A stretch of 64,000 bases of DNA from Homarus americanus. Its lineage: Eukaryota > Arthropoda > Malacostraca > Decapoda > Nephropidae. The stretch covers positions 11,348,676 to 11,412,675 of the forward strand of contig NW_024737068.1 in the NCBI RefSeq assembly GCF_018991925.1, read 5' to 3'. The translations under genes and the position numbers were made by a program. The notes under the pieces are model-generated. The model saw only the letters and a list, made by a program, of their open reading frames with translations, was not told the DNA's origin and did no database searches. This document shows, piece after piece, positions 41,465 through 53,919 of the stretch; position 1 is the stretch's first letter, and every line of letters begins with the position of its first letter.

Positions 41465-42281
41465 CAGTGGTCCCTCGGTTAACGAGCACAATCCGTTCTA
41501 GAAGGTTGCTCGTTAACCGAAACCATTGTTTCAATGGGTTTTTGGGTAATTGGTTCCAGCTCACCGAAAATTGCCTAAATTCAACAAAAAAGGTAGAAAA
41601 GTACACTTACTTTGAGGTGTGTATGTAGAAGGCTCCTGGATGATGATGATGGGAATTAGAATGGGGGTGGAGGAGAAGGGAGAAGAAAAGGCATTGGGGT
41701 GGAAGAGAAGTCACCCCATGGCGCCATTTCACCCATAAAATTTTAGTTCTCTTGGTGTAATTCAAGATTATTTTCTTTAAATGAACACTGCACTGCATTA
41801 TATATTGTCAATATGTAAAATAAATTTCAAATTGACAAACAATTTGCTTGTAAACACAGAAAAAAAGCGTTTAGTTGAAGAGAGTCTCAAGCAAGATGTT
41901 ACCTCCACTGAAAAGACACAAAGACTGACGCCTGTATGCTGTGTTGGCAGGCTGGATGGCGTGCCACAAACTAGTGACCCTACCTTCAATTATGTTCAAT
42001 AATTGTTAAAATGACTAAAAAATTTAATATTAAACTTTTAAAATTATTGAAAAGTATAAACTTCTTGATATTTACTAAAAGGGTAAGGAATTTAAGCCCT
42101 AGAACCGATTACTGTATTGGCGGACTAATACTACAGCTGGTGGACCGCCAAATGCAAGCTAAAGCATGTGGAGGTCAGCTCGTAAGAAACTCGTTAATCG
42201 AGGGATTGCTCGTTAATCGAAGTAAAGAATCTTATGGAAGGTAATTCGTTAACCGAAATCTCGTTAACCGAGGGACCACTG
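41465..42281. mobile_element. 817-bp Tigger-like MITE in SLC10A7 intron
   Basis: The left end CAGTGGTCCCTCGGTTAACG and the right end, reverse-complemented, CAGTGGTCCCTCGGTTAACG are identical for 20 bp. Repeated inner CTCGTTAACCGA phrases occur on both sides, and TA flanks each end. No transposase frame remains. Confidence 0.93.
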
Positions 42282-44968
42282 TATGATCAAAATAAGTTAA
42301 TGTGGGGAACAAGAGAGAAGAAGACACGTGGACAGTCAAGAGAAAACTATAGTACAGTACTGTATTCTGTAAACATATGTATAAAATGTGTGCATGTCTT
42401 AAAACTGTTGAAAGAAACAATGATCCTACTATACATTAACTGCTGTATTACAGTAAACTCTCTTTGTTAAACAATATGATATGATGCTCTTCCCAGCAAT
42501 ATGACAACCAAAAATTTGATTTTTTTTACACAAGGGTTTCGCAGCACCAGTATGGTTCACACTCTCAAGACTTGTACAGCGGTTCCATGGTGAAAGGCAA
42601 ACCTGCCATTTATTACAACTTAATCTAAACAAAATTTTGTTTACAGTAGTACACTAAACTTCTTTCTGTATTGCAATAATATCCAAATTTAATGGACTAG
42701 TATACACTGCATAGGAGTGAATGGTCTTTAATTATGGAGAAAGCGTTTAACATGAGGCAAACAGCTGTCTGGCTTCTTCTTGTGCTTATACAGTACTGTA
42801 CACTAAACTACATTTTACTGTACAGTCCTAATTGTAGTACAAGCAGTCAATGGCAGTATGGAAATAAGATAACACAGTACTTAATATTTGTAAACAAAGA
42901 AACTTACTAAGTGAAATTTGGAACACATATTTGCATAAATATGTTATAATGTCTTTGTAGCCATCTTTCACTAAAGATACTGTACATGGTTTCCTCCCTT
43001 CCTCTGAACACCAAAAAATGCAATATTTTTCTATTTAATTAAACAGTACAGAGATAATGTTTTACAGGATTACCTCGCTATTCGCAACCCCGCTTATTCA
43101 CAATTCACATTTTAACATCCCTATTTGATATTCACAAAGCAAAAAATAATATCCATGGAGATGGCATGTTACCATTGTTATATATAATGAAACTATAAAA
43201 GTTGTGTAAAAATCATTACAGTACTCTAACGTGGCTTGGAAATAAAGAAAATATAATATAAAACAATAAAATAACAAAAATGAAGGGCAAGGTTTTGTGT
43301 GTGTGTGTGTGTGAATTGAACGTATGTGTGGACTTGGTATGTTGCCAAGAAAGACTGTCACTGTAGTTACATCTCCTTAGCCCTCTCCCTACTAAGCCAA
43401 CCTGTGAGCTGTGGTACAGTACAGTACTGTACTTTACGTGATTTTCTTTAAAAACTTTTATTCTGTTACATGGACACACACTCATTCATCCAGAATGTGA
43501 AAAAAAAAAAATATATATATCATAAGGTCAAATACATAAAGAGAATAAATATTTCTCCATGCATGGGAGTTAGCACACAGATTGCAGGAGGAGGAGCAGC
43601 ATTGGGGATCTCAGCTGCTCCTGTCTACCGTGCCCAGCGTGTAGTGAAACTACTGTATTGCTAAATGGAAATGCAGAATTTTTTTCTTTTATTTTATATA
43701 TCATTATTATTTTTATGTATTCATCATGTATACTGGTACAGTGCACACACGACCCTACAAATGATAGAATGTAAAAAAAAAATCTTTCTGAGTGTCATTC
43801 AGTTTATTACGGTCCCAATCTATTATTCCCATTTCTATTATTTCTTATGGCCTGGATTCTTACAGGGAAAAGTGCCCTGATACTGTATTCTCAATGACTT
43901 TTAGGTATGCATCCTTTGCAATAACTAGGGTACTGTATTCCTGTAAATAATATTTATACACAACAGAACCTAATTAGCTTTGGGGCTTGGAAAGGAAACT
44001 CTACCCTTTCTTCTTCCAAGAAAATGTAGCCAGCATAGAAAGAGGAAATGCAACTGCAAAGTTTTACAAATGTGCAACACCTTTAGGGATGTAACCTGAT
44101 GAAAAGATGAAGTTTACCATACTAGAAATTACATATATAATTCAAAGGCCAAACCTATACAAAAATCATTGTACCTTTCATGAATATACTTTCATACGCT
44201 GAATAAATATCATACAATGTACATTAAAGAAAAATATTTATGATTATTGTACCTTTGGGTGTGCAGTATTTTAGATTTCAGTTGGCCAAACTTTTCACTT
44301 TGGTGAATATTAAGAATGAGAAAAAAATAAAAATAATGAAAGTGTCCTGTACATGAAAATAATATTACAGTAAACACAAATGATAACAGATTCACCTTAT
44401 ATCAAGTCTTTCAACACCAATTTTCTTATACTGTACAGTACTACACAGTACAGTTAACACAACATGCTTCCTTTCGGATTATTGATGATGATCTTGGTGA
44501 TGATATATAAAGAACCTTAGCAGAGGTATGAAGAAAACCTATACAAAATAATGTAAAAAAACACCACAAAACCAAGGAGGAGAGCAAGGAATGAAGCCAC
44601 ACTGACTGCCATGAAGGAGGAACTCACAACTATCCACCATCTACATCATCAACACCACCAATAATATATAGATCATCAGCAATTCCAACCATCTACATCA
44701 CAAACACTATCACTACCATCTGGCCACCTGTACAGTATACACCTCACTTCGTGGCATTACAATTGACTTTACTACATTTCACACCTCTTCACTCTGTGAC
44801 TGCCATACACTCATCCACCACTCAACAACCAGAATGTCTCACCAATCAATTCTCTTACTACATATCACAATTTATTCGTATACACACAGTCACCTTGGTT
44901 GTTGGAACCACTGCCAGCTACAAGTGATGTTCTTCATTTAGATACAGTAGTTTTTTTTGGCCATTATA
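42282..44968. other. SLC10A7 intron, middle part
   Basis: AT-rich intronic DNA with no exon or complete element recognised. A short (TG)n lies at 43297-43312. Confidence 0.6.
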
Positions 44969-45057
44969 CAGGTTGTACCTTTCTAGTCTGGCATTCTGTG
45001 GTCCGGAAACTCCCGTGGTCCGGAACGATTTTAGTTTGTCTAATAGGTAGATAGGCA

Positions 45058-45148
45058 GCTTTTTTTTTTTTAAATTTTTGCCCCTCAGGTCCTAATGTGG
45101 GTCAGTGACCTATTCCCGGGTGGGCTAATCCCCTTAAAAAAAAAAAGC
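45058..45148 (+). mobile_element. Short LINE-type 3' tail
   Basis: The plus strand reads TTTTTGCCCCTCAGGTCC, then GTGGGTCAGTGACCTATTCC, then CGGGTGGGCTAATCCCCTT and an A-run of 11. Same family as 3940-4010 and 18540-18688. Confidence 0.8.
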
Positions 45149-45285
45149 CGCGGGAAATTAAGGTTTGTTTACATCGGGCAGTTCGGCTGCTCTCTCTCTC
45201 TGCTTGTCTATACAGAGTACAACATTTAACCCTTCAATATATATGAGCGGTAAATAAGTGTTGCTTTCATATTCTTATGTAGAGT

Positions 45286-45385
45286 NNNNNNNNNNNNNNN
45301 NNNNNNNNNNNNNNNNNNNNNNNNNNNNNNNNNNNNNNNNNNNNNNNNNNNNNNNNNNNNNNNNNNNNNNNNNNNNNNNNNNNNN
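45286..45385. other. Assembly gap (100 N)
   Basis: Exactly 100 N, the conventional marker for a gap of unknown size, directly before the (ATG)n array. Confidence 0.99.
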
Positions 45386-45994
<609 letters not shown>

Positions 45995-46099
45995 ACAGTA
46001 AGTCATAGTAAATAAATTTTATAATAAAAGGAAAAATAAAATAATAACAATAACAATAACAACACTGTAATAATGATAATAAAAAAAATCAATAGTGAG

Positions 46100-46334
46100 A
46101 AACGCTACAAGAACAGTATGTTGTGTTGTCAATAGTAAGAGAAACAATTGAGACCCTGCAATTGCGTGTAAATGAGGCAGAAAGTCAGATCAGCAACCTG
46201 GGACTTGGTCACAATATTCGTGATGCCATATGGCAGCAGGGTCTACCATTAGACAACACATTATGCTTCCAATATCTTCCCAGGCGGTAGTACCTCCCTG
46301 TTTGGTAGCTGCCTGCTACCTACTACCTACAAGT
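46100..46334 (+). repeat. Dispersed coding-like repeat, copy 1
   Basis: The plus strand encodes, in one open frame, VRETIETLQLRVNEAESQ then ISNLGLGHNIRDAIWQQG then LPLDNTLCFQYLPRR and a stop. The first part looks coiled-coil-like. The tail continues GGTAGTACCTCCCTGTTTGG. A second copy is at 58795-58985. It follows a trinucleotide microsatellite in both places. The parent element is not identified. Confidence 0.65.
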
Positions 46335-47428
46335 AATGACGATATGTTTTCACATGTGCACACTTACATACGCGCAGTCTCATTTTTTTTCTTTACCATT
46401 AATGGTTAGCTACTTACCTGTATTGTTCCATTTATTAACATTAAATAACATTACTTCAAACAATCATATTAAATTTTTTACATTAATTTTACTACAGCTA
46501 CAATCAGGGTCTTATTTTCTTCAGTTTTATATCAGTCACTGGTTTTGTAAGCATTAACGAAAACAATGCCGGCAGCCGTCTCGTCTCCTCGTGTGTTTTA
46601 ATATTCCACATAGTATTAATGAATTGCATTGTTCATTTTGCACACACAAACATTAATTAAGTAAAAAAAAAATCAGAAACATTAATTAAAATATATATGA
46701 ACGGTAAATAAGTGTTGCTTTCATATTCTTATGTAGAGTAATGACGATATGTTTTCACATGTGCGCACTTACATACACGATCTCTCTTTTTTTTTTACCA
46801 TTATCGTTAGCTACTTCTATTGTTCCATTTATTAACATTAAATAACATTACTTAAAACAACCATATTAATTTTACTACAGCTACAACCAGGGTCTTATTT
46901 TCTTCAGTTTTATATGTAGAACCAGTCAGTCACTGGTTTTGTAAACAACGAAAACAAAGCCGTCTCGTCTCCTCGTGTGTTTTAATATTCTATGTATTAT
47001 TAATGAATTGTATTGCTCATTTTGCACACATAAACGTTAATTCACTCAAAAAGACATTCAGTAATAAACAATAATGAATCCTTTGTACATAAGAGAAATG
47101 AAGCTGTTTACACGATTGTGCACGTCTGAACATTGGTGAGCCGTTCAAACCCGTCGAAATTCGAGTTTCCGCCGTCAAAATTTTGAATTGTTTTGTTTTT
47201 TGTGTGTTCCAATAAAAAAACGTTGATTAAAAAACTCGCGAAATTTGAGAAGCTACTGTACGACATTTAACCCTTCAATACGTCTTCAAAGAGACCATGA
47301 AGCAGAGAAAGTGGTGCTAGTGCTTCCAAGCATAAGCACAAGTCACTATCTATCCAGGAAAAGGGTGAATTTCCATGGTCCGGCACCGGTCAGGTCCCGA
47401 GGTTGCCGGACTAGAGAGGTACAACCTG

Positions 47429-47955
47429 TACTATAAGGTTTTGTGATGAAGCCTATTTGCTATATAAGTACTGTATCACCTTAATGCCTTCAATTTGAGC
47501 CTTATGTGCCTGCACTAACTGCACTTCATACTGAAGTGAGATTTAAATTGAAGTAAAGCATTATGAGCTGAGGGAAGGGAAGAGACAGTTGTACACAGGA
47601 AATGGGATAGTGTGAGTGTTATTAATATGGTAAAGAGGAGAGTGATCATGTACAGAAATATTAAGAGTTACTATGAGAGAATAAAATGATAAACTGTTTT
47701 CTATGAGATGATTAACTACAGATTCAAAGAAGATAAAAACTAAATACCTGCAGAAAGGAATGAGACAATGTGTTAGTGGAAAAGTGAACAATAATTGTAA
47801 ACAATTAGTTTTTTCTAACATGATTAGCTTTGGTTATAATATTTGAAGTACAAATACTATTTTACTTGGCAACAGTAAGTTCCTTAGTAAAAAAATAGAT
47901 ATAAATTAAATATCCAGTGAAAAGATTTAGATTACATGTACACGTATATACAAAC
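47429..47955. other. SLC10A7 intron, right part
   Basis: AT-rich intronic DNA with nothing recognisable. Confidence 0.6.
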
Positions 47956-48084
47956 CCAGAGTTAGTGACTTGTGTGTGGAGCAGAACATGATGGCCAGGG
48001 TGTCACCCCGGGAAAACCATCCCACCAGCCAGCGGTGAGATATCCACCAGGTTACATACAGAAGAGTACACTGCATGAAGAGCA
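47956..48084 (-). CDS. SLC10A7: SLC10A7, penultimate exon
   Basis: 129 nt. The acceptor ATCATTTCAG lies before 48084; the first two bases complete a codon begun in the upstream exon (G|TG, valine). The exon reads LFMQCTLLYVTWWISHRWLV then GWFSRGDTLAIMFCSTHKSL then TLG. The block DTLAIMFCSTHKSLTLG corresponds to the strongly conserved DTVAIIFCSTHKSLTLG of vertebrate SLC10A7, in a core transmembrane region of the SBF fold. The donor is GTTTGT, weaker than consensus, with a G|GT glycine split. From VLI to the DT there are 27 residues against 29 in human, so length fits well. No stop in frame. Confidence 0.93.
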
Positions 48085-48599
48085 CTGAAATGATATTACA
48101 GTAATATGAAAAAATTTAAATGAATAACAATGAGAAAAAAGTACTGTACCCTGTACATGTACTGGAATGCTTGGCAGTTAATTCCTTTAAAAGCTACGAC
48201 CATACATGTTCAACTACATAACAATTAATCACAACTAAATATTGAGGTATTTAAATGTGCCAGACAAATGGGAATTTGTTGAATGCCATTCATAATTTTT
48301 ACAGGAAGAATGATGGGTGTGTCTAAGTCAGGAAGAAGGAAACTGGTTCCCTAAGTACAGTAGGTTTATTTCCAGGATGTGTCACAAAGGATGGTTAATA
48401 TTTTCATGGATATACATTGTAGTAGCAAGAAAGGTGAAAGAAAGAGTACTGGAGAGAGAACAAGACTGGTAAACAAGACTACAGGAAACAAATGGGAGGT
48501 GTGTCAGCTGTTGTTTGTAGATAAAAATGCCTTGGTTTGCAATAAGAAGTCGCCAATGTTACTGTTTGTGAATAAAAGTAAAATGATGAAAATACTGTA
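48085..48599. other. SLC10A7 intron (B-C), left part
   Basis: Intron 48085-52780 (4,696 bp). Nothing recognisable in this part. Confidence 0.6.
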
Positions 48600-49139
48600 C
48601 AGTGAGTTCTGCTATAACGTGTGTTTTGATAACGCGAATTTGCTCTAACGCGATTTATGAATAGAGGAACGATATTTGTATAACGCGAACGCTTGTTTGC
48701 TGTAACGCGATTTTTGCTTACTATTTCTCCAATTTTGTGGGATTAACTGAATATGGTAAAGAAGAATATCTCCAAAAAGCGTTCTGGTGATCGAATTCCC
48801 GGTGATGATCGTAAAAGAAAGGATATAACACTTGAAGAGAAGCTCGATGTTATCAACCTCAAAATCACCCTTCTCCCCCATCAAGTTATATTCATATTTT
48901 TTCAAGGTAAAGTGTTACATTTACTGTATGATTTCATTATTAGATATGAATGTAACATTTATTTAGACTGTGCTATCCTTTGTGTTAGGCTAACTACTAA
49001 TTTTTTTTCGATTTCGAGTACTGTAGTAATCTGCACCTAACTCTATTTTCTCCATAAGCTCTGTTATTTCTATTACGCGATTTTCTATAACACGATATTT
49101 TACAAGAACACAACTATTGTGTTATAGCAGAACTGACTG
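48600..49139 (+). mobile_element. 540-bp Tigger deletion derivative retaining the transposase start
   Basis: The left end CAGTGAGTTCTGCTATAACG and the right end, reverse-complemented, CAGTCAGTTCTGCTATAACA mirror each other, flanked by TA. At 48753 an ATG opens MVKKNISKKRSGDRIPG followed by RKRKDITLEEKLDVINL, which is the N-terminal helix-turn-helix start of Tigger/pogo transposases. The frame then runs into unrelated sequence and the catalytic region is missing. It is thus an internally deleted copy that shows the origin of the MITEs around it. Confidence 0.88.
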
Positions 49140-50312
49140 TATGTAGCAAAAAGAGAGAGAGAGCGAGCAAGAAATGAATTTGACCCTGAATGGAGAGAGA
49201 AAGGAGGAAGTGAGATGCTTCAAATACAGGGTATACAGGGTATCTGGGTGTGGTTGTGTCAGTGAGTAGAACAATGGGTGATGAAATATAAACTACAGCA
49301 GTAGTGGGGAGGAAAGTAACAGATGAAGCAACAAAAGAATGTTAAGATAATTGTTCCAAATGAAGCAAACTTGGTGCTGAATAAATTTTTCTTGAGCTAT
49401 TATTACTAAATGGAAGAGAAGCATGGCCTCTGGATGCAAAAGGAAGCAAATCACTGACAACAGGAATCGTACGTGGGGCTAATAGTGCAGAGAACAAGGA
49501 ATCAAGAAGTCAAATGGAAATTTAAAATGAATGAAGTGTTTGCTAAGGTGGTACAGTATGAACATAATGGGAAATGGAAAGTGAGATTGATAAAAGGAGT
49601 ACAGTATATAACTTGGAAATAGATATTAGGGAAAAAAGAGGTGAAAACCCAAAAAATAAAAGGATGGCATAAAGGAAGAACTAAAAGTGATGGGCATGGA
49701 TATCCAGGAAGCAGCATGCAACACTGCTCTCATGAGTATAGTGGTGCACCAGACTCCTTTCTATAATTATTATTAATTAAACTTTCACTAAAGTCATTTG
49801 CCTCATCAACAACAAGTCCCCTCATTTCCTTGTCATGTCTGATGATTAGTCTCTTTACTCACTTTAATCTCTCCTATCACTATCTCTGATCAGTGTGTCA
49901 AAGGAGACTTTCCCAGTGATTTAAAAAAAATAGATATTTGTGTTGTTACCTAAAAAGCCAGGAGGCTTAGCGTGCAGCCAGCTTAGAACAATTCGGTACC
50001 AGAGAATGTTACTAATAAGTTACATTGAAAGGAAAGCAAAGAAGCACAGTAGTACTATGATTGGCAAAAACATCAAGAGATATACTGTACCTGAAACTTA
50101 TAGAATATGGAATATCAGATAGTATGGCCATACAATTAAGGATGAAGGCATAATAGGCAGAGACTGAGAAGGATGAATTAAAGTAAAAGCTGTGGCTCCT
50201 TGAGATGCAAAATCCAGAAGGTTTGGTAAAAACAACCCAAAAACGTTTGCAGTGGAAGACTGTGGTTGCCAATCCTAAGACAGTTTTAGATCCAAAGTTT
50301 GACAAATGTGAG
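49140..50312. other. SLC10A7 intron (B-C), unassigned
   Basis: Several short ORFs but no recognisable product. Confidence 0.5.
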
Positions 50313-50665
50313 TGTTTGCCAGGTGGGGCATGAAATCACCTGCTCGACACAAGGTGAAAAATTGAGTGGGCCTCCTGTGGTACTGATGTTTTACAGGGAA
50401 TCTGTCCACCTCATTTCGTCTCAGTGTGGCAGACACATGTGGCTGCGGGGGTGTGTCAAATAGATCCAAAGATCGACAAATGTGCATGTACCCCAGGTGA
50501 TTTACACTCATGTGGCCGCGTGTGTTTGATGTGTGTGTCTGCCACATAAGGTGGGTGGACAGATTCCTTGTGAAACATCAGTATCACTGGTGGCCCACGC
50601 ACTTTTACACCTCTGCGTGTAGAGCAGGCAGTTTTGCGCCCCACCTGGGGTAAATGCACTGTACG
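50313..50665. mobile_element. Foldback element with about 140-bp inverted arms
   Basis: Arms of about 140-160 bp (about 50313-50455 and 50500-50662) are imperfect inverted copies: CCAGGTGGGGC near each outer edge, TACTGATGTTT and GGAATCTGTCCACC within, and GTGGCAGACACA near the centre. The arms are diverged (perhaps 75-80 percent alike by eye). No coding capacity. Confidence 0.75.
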
Positions 50666-51454
50666 TATCTATTTTTAAAAATTTTCTTTTGCAATTTCAT
50701 TGCTGAATAATTATGTGATTATCACAAATCATATTATGTACTGGGGATATCTACTATTCACACAATGAAATAAATAATGGTTTCATTTATATAAAGTAAT
50801 AGGTAAAAGCAATTAGAAAAATGAATTTTTTTCGAACAGGTTGAATAATTTTAAGAGATCAGAGAAAAGAATGAGGTGGATGAAAAAAGTATATTGTAGT
50901 ATAGTATTGAAAACTAAAATGATCCTTTTTGGACTGTTAACTGAGGAAGTAGCAAATGCAACAGTACTGAATACCTGTACTGTACAGTACAATTAGATTA
51001 TATTACTGTACGGGTACATGTTTTACACAATACACAAAATTGAGTATTCATGGGTTTCAGAGGTTGAGAAGAATGCAGAATAGCAACTCCTCATTTCATA
51101 CAATTTTGCTATAACATTACTGTATTCTGGGTATTCAGTTAACACCCACTCTGTGCCTGGAGATGCGTTGAGGAAAAGTCACAAGCGTGTTAAAATGTCT
51201 AACTCAACTTCACATAACTATACGTCTGGCAACGATACAGACGATACTTACTTTACTTTAATTATACTTGGCACATGATCATTTCACGATGTTAAAACAT
51301 GAATACTGATATTCACAAAATTCAACTGAGTTAAACTGACTTTACATGACAGCGGGAAACAATCGTTCACATACCTGGAGAAGCTTTGAGGTAGTCACTG
51401 GCGTGTGAGTCTTCCTTGTGTAAACGTTTATATACGGGCATCTAACAACTCAGG

Positions 51455-51890
51455 CCGGTGCAGGCATGCCAGAAGGGCTAATCTCCCAAATGACAGAAAT
51501 TTGATTCAACTGTACATTTAACTATTTTGATGCCCAAACATCAGAGAATCTGATGTTTGTAGTTTAGTTAGTGTCAGTTGTCTATTTAAGAAAGTCATTA
51601 ATCTCCTGAAAGACTTGTCAAACTCAAAATCTCCAAGACCTTACGGATCCCCATGAATAGTTCCTTGTTTGTAGTTTTGCTGATTCTGTAAATGTAGTGT
51701 TGTTAGTGTGAGTATTTGACATCCATTTCACTTTTTCTTGGCAAGCTCAATCTCTGATTAGATTATAAAAATAGACATAAGAAATTCACCTTACCATTGA
51801 TATAGAGTTTCATAGTTAAATGTACAGCAACTGAGTTGAATCAAATTTCTGTTGTTTGGGAGATTAGCCCTTCTGGCATGCCTGCACCGG
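51455..51890. mobile_element. 436-bp foldback MITE
   Basis: The outermost 36 bp of each arm (CCGGTGCAGGCATGCCAGAA followed by GGGCTAATCTCCCAAA) are identical in inverted orientation, continuing with ACAGAAATTTGATTCAACT and TGTACATTTAACTAT for about 75-85 bp in total. No coding capacity. Confidence 0.9.
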
Positions 51891-52369
51891 CTCGTGTTCA
51901 CGAATTTACCCGAGTTTACTAGCCTTCATCCATCTCCCCAAACTAGTGTGGAGGTTGTCCCAATCTACAAGGCTATTGGCCGAGAGGAAGTTGTGGGTGG
52001 AGGAGTTTCAGATGCTGGACTGAGTTTGTTGACGTGAACGTCAACGTTTCAAAAGGACGCTAAGGGCGTGAGAATGCTTCACTTAAAACACATCAGTTAC
52101 GTTACTGTATCATTTGCACATTCAAACTATTAACTAAGTCAAAATCACTTAATGTGGTGAGGTATAGCACGGAGCTGGACATTACCAGTGCGTGGAGGAG
52201 TTTCAGATGCTGGACTGATGCCAGGGAGCGTCAGTGTCCTGCACTCCTCCTTCACCCAGCTCCGAGTTCCACTCACCCAACTATTTCAATGAACTCCGTT
52301 ACTGTACACTTTGACGAGTGAAACTAAGACTCCGGACTCATTTCCATTTCCTAAGATTCCCTTTTCAAA

Positions 52370-52522
52370 CTATGCTCTGACTGAGCTGTCGAAGACAAGA
52401 ATTAAATGCCAATAGGAAACATTTTGTGACCTTACGGACTCAGAAATAGCGTCTTCAACTGCTTTGAAAGTAAAAAATTCATCACCCACACGGAGTACCA
52501 CCGCCATGCTGTCATACGCCAT
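52370..52522 (-). CDS. Small ORF or first exon of unknown gene, in SLC10A7 intron
   Basis: An ATG at 52522 opens 50 codons: MAYDSMAVVLRVGDEFFTFK then AVEDAISESVRSQNVSYWHL then ILVFDSSVRA and a stop. The composition looks like real protein. The GDEFFTFKAVEDAI pattern resembles the N-terminal region of FAR1/MULE-type or ZSWIM-like proteins, but I do not place it firmly. A donor-like GAGTCC|GTAAGG after 29 codons could make it a first exon. It lies inside the possible transposon 51077-52724 and may be transposon-derived. Confidence 0.3.
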   Translation of the reverse strand: MAYDSMAVVLRVGDEFFTFKAVEDAISESVRSQNVSYWHLILVFDSSVRA

Positions 52523-52780
52523 TTTTCAATCTACACCACGGACATATATCGTTCTTGAGTTGTTCGGCAGTACAATAATGGACGATTAGCCAATTCGAGT
52601 GCACTCACGCTTCATGGTAAAATAACAATACTAGGAACTTAGCCAGTCACGGCAAAATATCCACCGTAATCTTAAGAGGGTACTTCTCTAGAGCACATCA
52701 AACATGTTAAATGAGGAATGACTGTACTAGATTTGAAAAATAAAGTATTGATTTATAACAATTGATATGTTATTACTGAC

Positions 52781-53033
52781 CTATAAGGACTGCAGATGCC
52801 ACCCTAGGAAGAACTGCCTCTAATTCTGCTGATCTGAACATGTCACAGAATGTTGAATAAATGATGAGGAGCAGCATCCATTGCCCTAGAGTTCCTAAAG
52901 GTGATCCTGGAGGCATGAGAACTCGGTGGTATCCAGTTCTCCGAATCAAGTGACCAATTGTCAGAGGAACCAGAACAGTAAGAGCGAGCTGCACTATTGT
53001 ACTGGTGACAGGGATGGATGCCGAGATACCAAG
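52781..53033 (-). CDS. SLC10A7: SLC10A7, internal exon B
   Basis: 253 nt, phase 0 at its start and phase 1 at its end. The acceptor is TTTCCTACAATAG and the donor ATAG|GTCAGT. It reads LGISASIPVTSTIVQLAL, then TVLVPLTIGHLIRRTGYHRV, then LGTLGQWMLLLIIYSTFCDM and FRSAELEAVLPRVASAVLI. The human protein has LGSSSSVPFTSIFSQL, VVVPLIIGQIVRR and VLLMIIYTTFCDTF in the same order, so both the register and the splice sites are supported. The polar linker between the two membrane segments contains the RRTGY stretch. The protein is an orphan SBF-fold carrier reported in the Golgi and secretory pathway, linked in vertebrates to glycosaminoglycan synthesis and calcium control; transport substrate is not established. 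Confidence 0.95.
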
Positions 53034-53538
53034 CTATTGTAGGAAATCAAAACAATATTAGTGTGAGCTGAACTGAAAGATGGTGGTTATGAAGTACCCA
53101 GTCCTAGTAGGCCCCAACCTGAGTACTAAGATTGGTTCCAGGAGCACTGGGTCCCATTAGGATTGGAGCTTATTAGGACTAGGGCTCATTAGGATTGGGA
53201 CTTATTAGGACTAGGGCTCATTAGGAATGGGATTCAATGAGATGAATTCATTAGGACTGGGACTCATTAAGACTGGGGCTCATTTGATTTAGGACTGGAA
53301 CTTATAATACTAGGAAGTATTTGCTTATAAATTTATCCTTGGTTTAATTTAATTTTGCACAAGTTAACTATAGTATACATTAGCCATAACTGAATTCAAA
53401 TGCACCAAAATAAAGAGTACAGGGGTATATGACAATTTGAGACCAATACAACTTGATGAACTAAACTAAAATATACCATTGGAAATTTCAATAAGGATTA
53501 ACCCTAACATACTATTACTAGAGAACTTTATCACCCAC
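53034..53538. repeat. SLC10A7 intron (A-B) with GACTCATTAG repeats
   Basis: A 505-bp intron. At about 53120-53300 the phrases ATTAGGACTGGGACTCATTA and ATTAGGACTAGGGCTCATTA repeat six to eight times as a degenerate minisatellite of about 15-32 bp. Confidence 0.8.
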
Positions 53539-53682
53539 CCATAGCCTTAGAGACAGTGGGGTCAAAAAGAGGCCAAGGAAGCTGCCGACAACAGAGTTAA
53601 AGATGGCTGCTGCATTATTTCCTCCACAAGCTTTTGTGAGAATAACAGCAGATGACACAGGTGGTGGCATGCAACTTACAAC
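53539..53682 (-). CDS. SLC10A7: SLC10A7, internal exon A
   Basis: 144 nt encoding exactly 48 codons, phase 0 at both ends. The acceptor is TTAGTCTTCAG and the donor TATGG|GTGGGT. It begins [20 protein letters not shown] and continues GNNAAAIFNSVVGSFLGLFL then TPLSLRLW. Human SLC10A7 has [37 protein letters not shown] at the same place. The [15 protein letters not shown] motif is the family's most recognisable feature; the conserved GGN and AAIFNS residues are kept. Exons A and B join as LRLW|LGIS, matching human LLLF|LGSS. Upstream coding exons (the first three membrane segments) were not found between here and the window edge. Confidence 0.96.
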
Positions 53683-53919
53683 CTGAAGACTAACAAAAAT
53701 ATGTAATACTGTATGTTTTAGATAATAACTGTCTGGAAACATGTTAGAAATGAATACATTACATTATAAAGAATTTTTCATCATTTAAGATAATTTTGCA
53801 ACATGATCCTGCCAATAGGTGGTAAAAACTTTTTAAACACTGTAAATAATGCACTGAAACATTATATGCTTCCAGTAACAATAAGTGAGTAATGGAAATT
53901 ATGTAGGACAGGCTGGGAA

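Larger units (their letters stand above)
51077..52724. mobile_element. Possible 1.6-kb DNA transposon enclosing a foldback MITE
   Basis: The right end, reverse-complemented, reads CAGTCATTCCTCATTTAACA next to TA. A similar left end, CAGAATAGCAACTCCTCATT, occurs at 51075-51095. The ends share only about 10-12 bp, so the pairing is tentative. Confidence 0.35.
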
